From Ampullaceana balthica (taxonomy: Eukaryota; Mollusca; Gastropoda; Lymnaeidae): 64,000 nucleotides of DNA. The stretch covers positions 277,124 through 341,123 of the forward strand of contig CALYLW010000314.1 of NCBI GenBank assembly GCA_944989445.1, given 5' to 3'. The translations under genes and the position numbers were made by a program. The number at the start of each line of letters is the position of its first letter. The stretch's first letter is position 1. Shown piece by piece: positions 60,519-64,000 of this stretch. The notes under the pieces were generated by a model. It ran no database searches and was not told where the DNA came from. It saw only the letters and a list, made by a program, of their open reading frames with translations.

Positions 60519-61112
60519 TAATAGACCAATGGTGTAATAGACCAATGGTGTAATAGACCAATGGTGTAATAGACCAATGGTGTAATAGACCAATGGTGTA
60601 ATAGACCAATTGTGTAATAGACCAATGGTGTAATAGACCAATGGTGTAATAGACCAATTGTGTAATAGACCAATTGTGTAATAGACCAATGGTGTAATAG
60701 ACCAATGGTGTAATAGACCAATGGTGTAATAGACCAATGGTGAAATAGACCAATGGTGTAATAGACCAATGGTGTAATAGACCAATGGTGTAATAGACCA
60801 ATTGTGTAATAGACCAATGGTGTAATAGACCAATGGTGTAATAGACCAATTGTGTAATAGACCAATGGTGTAATAGACCAATGGTGTAATAGACCAATGG
60901 TGTAATAGACCAATGGTGTAATAGACCAATGGTGTAATAGACCAATGGTGTAATAGACCAATGGTGTAATAGACCAATGGTGTAATAGACCAATGGTGTA
61001 ATAGACCAATGGTGTAATAGACCAATGGTGTAATAGACCAATGGTGTAATAGACCAATGGTGTAATAGACCAATGGTGTAATAGACCAATGGTGTAATAG
61101 ACCAATGGTGTA
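60519..61112. repeat. Minisatellite, 16-bp unit, 37 copies
   Basis: Unit TAATAGACCAATGGTG. One variant, CAATTG for CAATGG, occurs about six times in the left half, and one unit has GAAATA. The minus-strand frames of up to 264 codons (Leu-Leu-His-His-Trp-Ser-Ile-Thr type) are by-products. Confidence 0.97.
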
Positions 61113-61243
61113 AACTGAGTCGCAAACAACAGAGAATGGTGACTCAAATGAGAACGGAGCGCTGTCCCACCAACTCGTACTTCAACAGACTAGACCACAG
61201 CGGGGATTCAAACTGACGGCATTGCAGCTTAACCTCTAAAACA

Positions 61244-61393
61244 ATGGCGCACCTGTCGACTTCGTGTTCCGCGCTGGACATACCCGGGGAAGTCAGAGAA
61301 GCGAGTGAGTCCTACGCTCAGACAATGTTGTATGGCGCTGCCCAACAGATGGAGCATGTTTTCCAGGTGTTAGCCAAAGCTTTAAGAGGGTAA
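61244..61393 (+). CDS. Small ORF or coding exon, 49 codons, unknown
   Basis: An ATG in a good context (ACAATGG) opens a frame starting MAHLSTSCSALDIPGEV and ending VFQVLAKALRG before TAA. The composition (Ala, Glu, Gln, Ser) and helical character in the second half look protein-like, and the local sequence is less AT-rich than its surroundings. The end AGAGGGTAATC contains a possible splice donor (GTAATC at about 61390), so this may be a first coding exon rather than a complete gene. It lies between the 16-bp array and the convergent coiled-coil gene. No family recognised. Confidence 0.35.
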   Translation: MAHLSTSCSALDIPGEVREASESYAQTMLYGAAQQMEHVFQVLAKALRG

Positions 61394-61721
61394 TCTCAAG
61401 CTTCCAGAATTTGGGACAAGTTCATCGGATGTAACCTGGAACTTAATTTCATAAGGCTACGAATGGAATAAACTAACTTCGTTTTTAACTTTTAATGAAA
61501 AAAATCTGATTAGCAAACATAAATTAAGTTTTGTTCCTTAGATAAAGAAATGACATTAAAAAAATAAACCCGAAGAAGACAACATCTGCCCCACGCTTTT
61601 GAAACGTTTGGGGAAACAAGCACACAAAGTCTACAGCATGGAAATATTCATAAAAGATTTCATTTTACATTGCCTTCACTTCATCTGAAACAGTAAATAA
61701 AATAATAATAATTTGTAAACA

Positions 61722-62303
61722 TTAGTAGTTAAGGTATGCCTTCAAGTCTTGCGGTCGTGATGAATTGTAGCAAGACACGGTAGAATCACGACCAAATGCT
61801 CTCCCTTCGGTTGAGAACATCCTTGGCCTATACGTGCCAGCTCTCCAGCTGTTCATCTGAGGGAATTCCCGATGGTGACTCCGAGCGTCGGCCAGCAGCT
61901 GGCAAAGGTGTGCATTTTCTCGGCACTTTTCGGCCAGCCTCGTTTGGCAGTCCTCGAGGTCAGCGCTTGCCTGGCATGACCTTGAAGTGCACCGAAACCT
62001 CGTTACGCCAGGTGGCGATGACCGTGTTACATCTCCACAGCTTCCACTCGTAATAAACTTCTGTTGAGCCATGTATGGATCACTGGCTGCAAACGTATGG
62101 TGGATTTTTCTGGCCGTCTCACTTCCTCTGTCAATGGTACCACGTGATTCACTTGTGGATCTGTTGATGACGTCTTTAATCTCCATAAGCAGAAGACTAT
62201 TCTCTTTCTTTTTTTCTTCAACCTTAAGCTTCAGTTTTGATAATTCCCGGCGCATTCTCTCTGATTCCCGTACAAGGCATTTATAATCAGACAACTGTTC
62301 CAT
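61722..62303 (-). CDS. Coiled-coil protein of unknown function, 193 aa
   Basis: The ATG at 62303 has a strong start context (GCACCATGG) and in-frame stops just upstream (TGA, TAG and TAA), so the N-terminus is complete unless splicing occurs. Residues 3-50 are a charged coiled coil (SERMRRELSKLKLKVEEKKK, then ENSLLLMEIKDVI). Residues about 110-145 form a second, Cys-containing helical segment (LEDCQTRLAEKCRENAHLCQ, then LLADARS). Between and after them are Ser/Arg/Thr-rich, probably disordered stretches, ending in LKAYLNY. There is no signal peptide or membrane segment. Codon use and charge patterning argue for a real protein. I do not recognise the family. It could be a single-exon gene or one large exon. 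No polyadenylation signal was identified in the ~300 bases after the stop. Confidence 0.7.
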   Translation of the reverse strand: MEQLSDYKCLVRESERMRRELSKLKLKVEEKKKENSLLLMEIKDVINRSTSESRGTIDRGSETARKIHHTFAASDPYMAQQKFITSGSCGDVTRSSPPGVTRFRCTSRSCQASADLEDCQTRLAEKCRENAHLCQLLADARSHHREFPQMNSWRAGTYRPRMFSTEGRAFGRDSTVSCYNSSRPQDLKAYLNY

Positions 62304-62654
62304 GGTGCACGGTCAGGTCTTCTATTAGTCTGTCAAACTTTGATCACACCATTGTAGAAGATGTGTGCGAATGAGAAAATGTAGAGAAGAGTTCTTTATC
62401 CGGAAAGTCAAGGAATCCTCTTTTTCATCGCAATGCTAAAGTGGATTCAAAATATTGAGAAGAGGGGTGCCTGTGATTTTAAAATAAATAAATATATATA
62501 TAATGAATAAACGCCACTCCAAGAATGCAATAAATTATAGGACGAATTATTATACGTCCTCTCTCACACAGTCAATATTATCCCTTTAATAGATACAAAT
62601 ATATTTGCCTCTCTTTTTTTCTCGGCCTTCTCCAGCCTCAGACGAACAGAATCT

Positions 62655-62702
<48 letters not shown>

Positions 62703-62803
62703 CCTTCCCTCTCTCTGTCTTTCTCTCTCTCTCTCTGTGTGTCTTTCTCTCTCGCTCTCTCTGTCTTTCTATCTCTCTATTTCTCTTTCTTTCTCTCTCT
62801 CCC
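62655..62803. repeat. CT-rich microsatellite
   Basis: (CT)n with CTTT, GT and CCCC interruptions over about 150 bp. Confidence 0.95.
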
Positions 62804-62838
62804 CCCATTTTCAACAGTGGCTACCGGCTGGATGGATG

Positions 62839-63042
62839 CAGTGCCGTCTTAACGCATAGGCCCTTTGGGCATTTGCATGGGGGAAAATGAGCATAGGGGT
62901 TCCATGGGAATATGTTTATTTATATATATTATGTATATGTTTTTTTTATTTCTGCGTGGGGGGGGGGTGCACTCTTTCTTTGCCCAGGGGCCCAACACTA
63001 TTTCTTTGCCTAGGGGCCCAAAATGGTGTAAAGACGGCTCTG
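62839..63042. mobile_element. hAT-like MITE (CAGTGCCGTCTTAAC type), 204 bp
   Basis: The left end CAGTGCCGTCTTAAC and the right end GTAAAGACGGCTCTG are inverted repeats. Flanks GATGGATG (62831-62838) and GGTGGATA (63043-63050) match at six of eight positions. The interior repeats TTTGCC(C/T)AGGGGCCCAA and has a G run at 62958-62967. No coding capacity. Confidence 0.75.
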
Positions 63043-63050
63043 GGTGGATA

Positions 63051-64000
63051 TAGACCAATCTTGGTACACTACATCTTTATGTTCTATATTAAAATACGAT
63101 ATTGAACAAAACTCCTATATCCAGTCCTGTTGTGGCCGGGGGCGCCTATTTCATTTGCATTATATAAACTTTGTTAATACAAACATATCTTACAATAACT
63201 TTAATGTTTAAACAACAAGATTGGGTTGGTTACAAATCGATAAACGCAAGTCTAAATTCGCAGCCATTGCTTTTGTGGTGTGTAGCGGTATGTAAAAGTA
63301 AATTAATTTCAAATTAATCTCTTTATCCATTTTACTCTGGAAAATTCTTTAAATAATGTGTTGGCTAGAATTCAGATTTTAATGGGACAACTTTTCAAAC
63401 GTTTACCTTATTTATCAGACTATGAGTTTAATAGAGTTCTTCTTATTATTATTTTTAGCCTTGCCTAAAGTATTTTATATTTGAAGGATCTCAGTTATTT
63501 TTTTTAACCTACTTTGATGCGACAAGATTTAAAGTTTTACCCCATTTATTTGTCAGACAACAAATGCAATTGTAATATTAGTATTCATAGTCACTTGATT
63601 CGGGTATGATCTAATTATTCTAGAAACTTCTGTGACTTCATTTTCCGTTAGGTCTCCATAATCTAAATCAGATTTTAGTCACTGTTTTTCTGACTGATTA
63701 TCAGTTGGGTAAACCTCACATGATAGAAAGGGTATGTCGGAGTCCCTCTTTAAACTTAAATAAGTATTGGTTATAGATTTAGCTATTGCATTTCTTTGGA
63801 ATATATATTTGTATTCTAAAAATATTTACGATATGAAACAAGTCGCTACAGGTTTCTGTAGCGTGTGCGGTGTGGGTTAAGTAATAATTTAAACCTGGAA
63901 CTTTCTAGAAAGCACTTATATATAGCCTCTACGCTATTCCCCGAACATAAATGTAGGTGTAGAATAATAGTAAACGTGACTTTGTGTATTGATAAAACTT
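63051..64000. other. Non-coding stretch to the window end
   Basis: AT-rich; no gene, array or transposon end recognised. Confidence 0.5.

Overview
This is a stretch of an animal nuclear genome, probably from a mollusc or another lophotrochozoan. That placement is an inference, resting on a metazoan class A receptor together with the transposon mix: Charlie/GTF2IRD2-type hAT, Tigger/pogo-type, Penelope-like, CR1/L2/Jockey-type LINE tails and a tRNA-derived SINE. Nothing here is prokaryotic: there is no operon, ribosome binding site or CRISPR array. Most of the window is AT-rich non-coding DNA.

Only two convincing host coding regions were found. The first is an uninterrupted 450-codon receptor gene at 50355-51707 (+), a rhodopsin-family GPCR that most resembles the GPR161 group; a possible 5' exon lies about 0.6 kb upstream. 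The second is a 193-codon coiled-coil protein of unknown function at 61722-62303 (-). Two short plus-strand stretches nearby (60371-60490 and 61244-61393) could be exons of another gene. No evidence links these genes functionally.

The dominant feature is tandem repetition. I count about 28 separate minisatellite arrays (units of 7 to 78 bp), covering roughly 13.8 kb or about a fifth of the window, plus several CT, AT and ATT microsatellites. Many units contain no stop codon, so the arrays make long open frames in several phases on both strands; these are not genes. Several arrays sit inside TIR transposons.

Layout: 0-18 kb is mostly arrays with three hAT-type elements (3.5, 7.2 and 10.2 kb) and LINE remnants. 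18-25 kb is mostly unique DNA with a 426-bp TIR element and a broken Penelope-like element carrying a hammerhead-like motif. 25-32 kb holds a 32-bp array, small MITEs and a 3.7-kb broken hAT transposon with intact 8-bp target duplications, a nested foldback insertion and a 19-unit subterminal array. 32-46 kb has further arrays, a Tigger-like element and copies of a dispersed repeat. 46-58 kb is the least repetitive part and contains the receptor and a SINE with clear target duplications. 58-64 kb has a perfect 40-bp array, a 16-bp array, the coiled-coil gene and a last hAT-type MITE.
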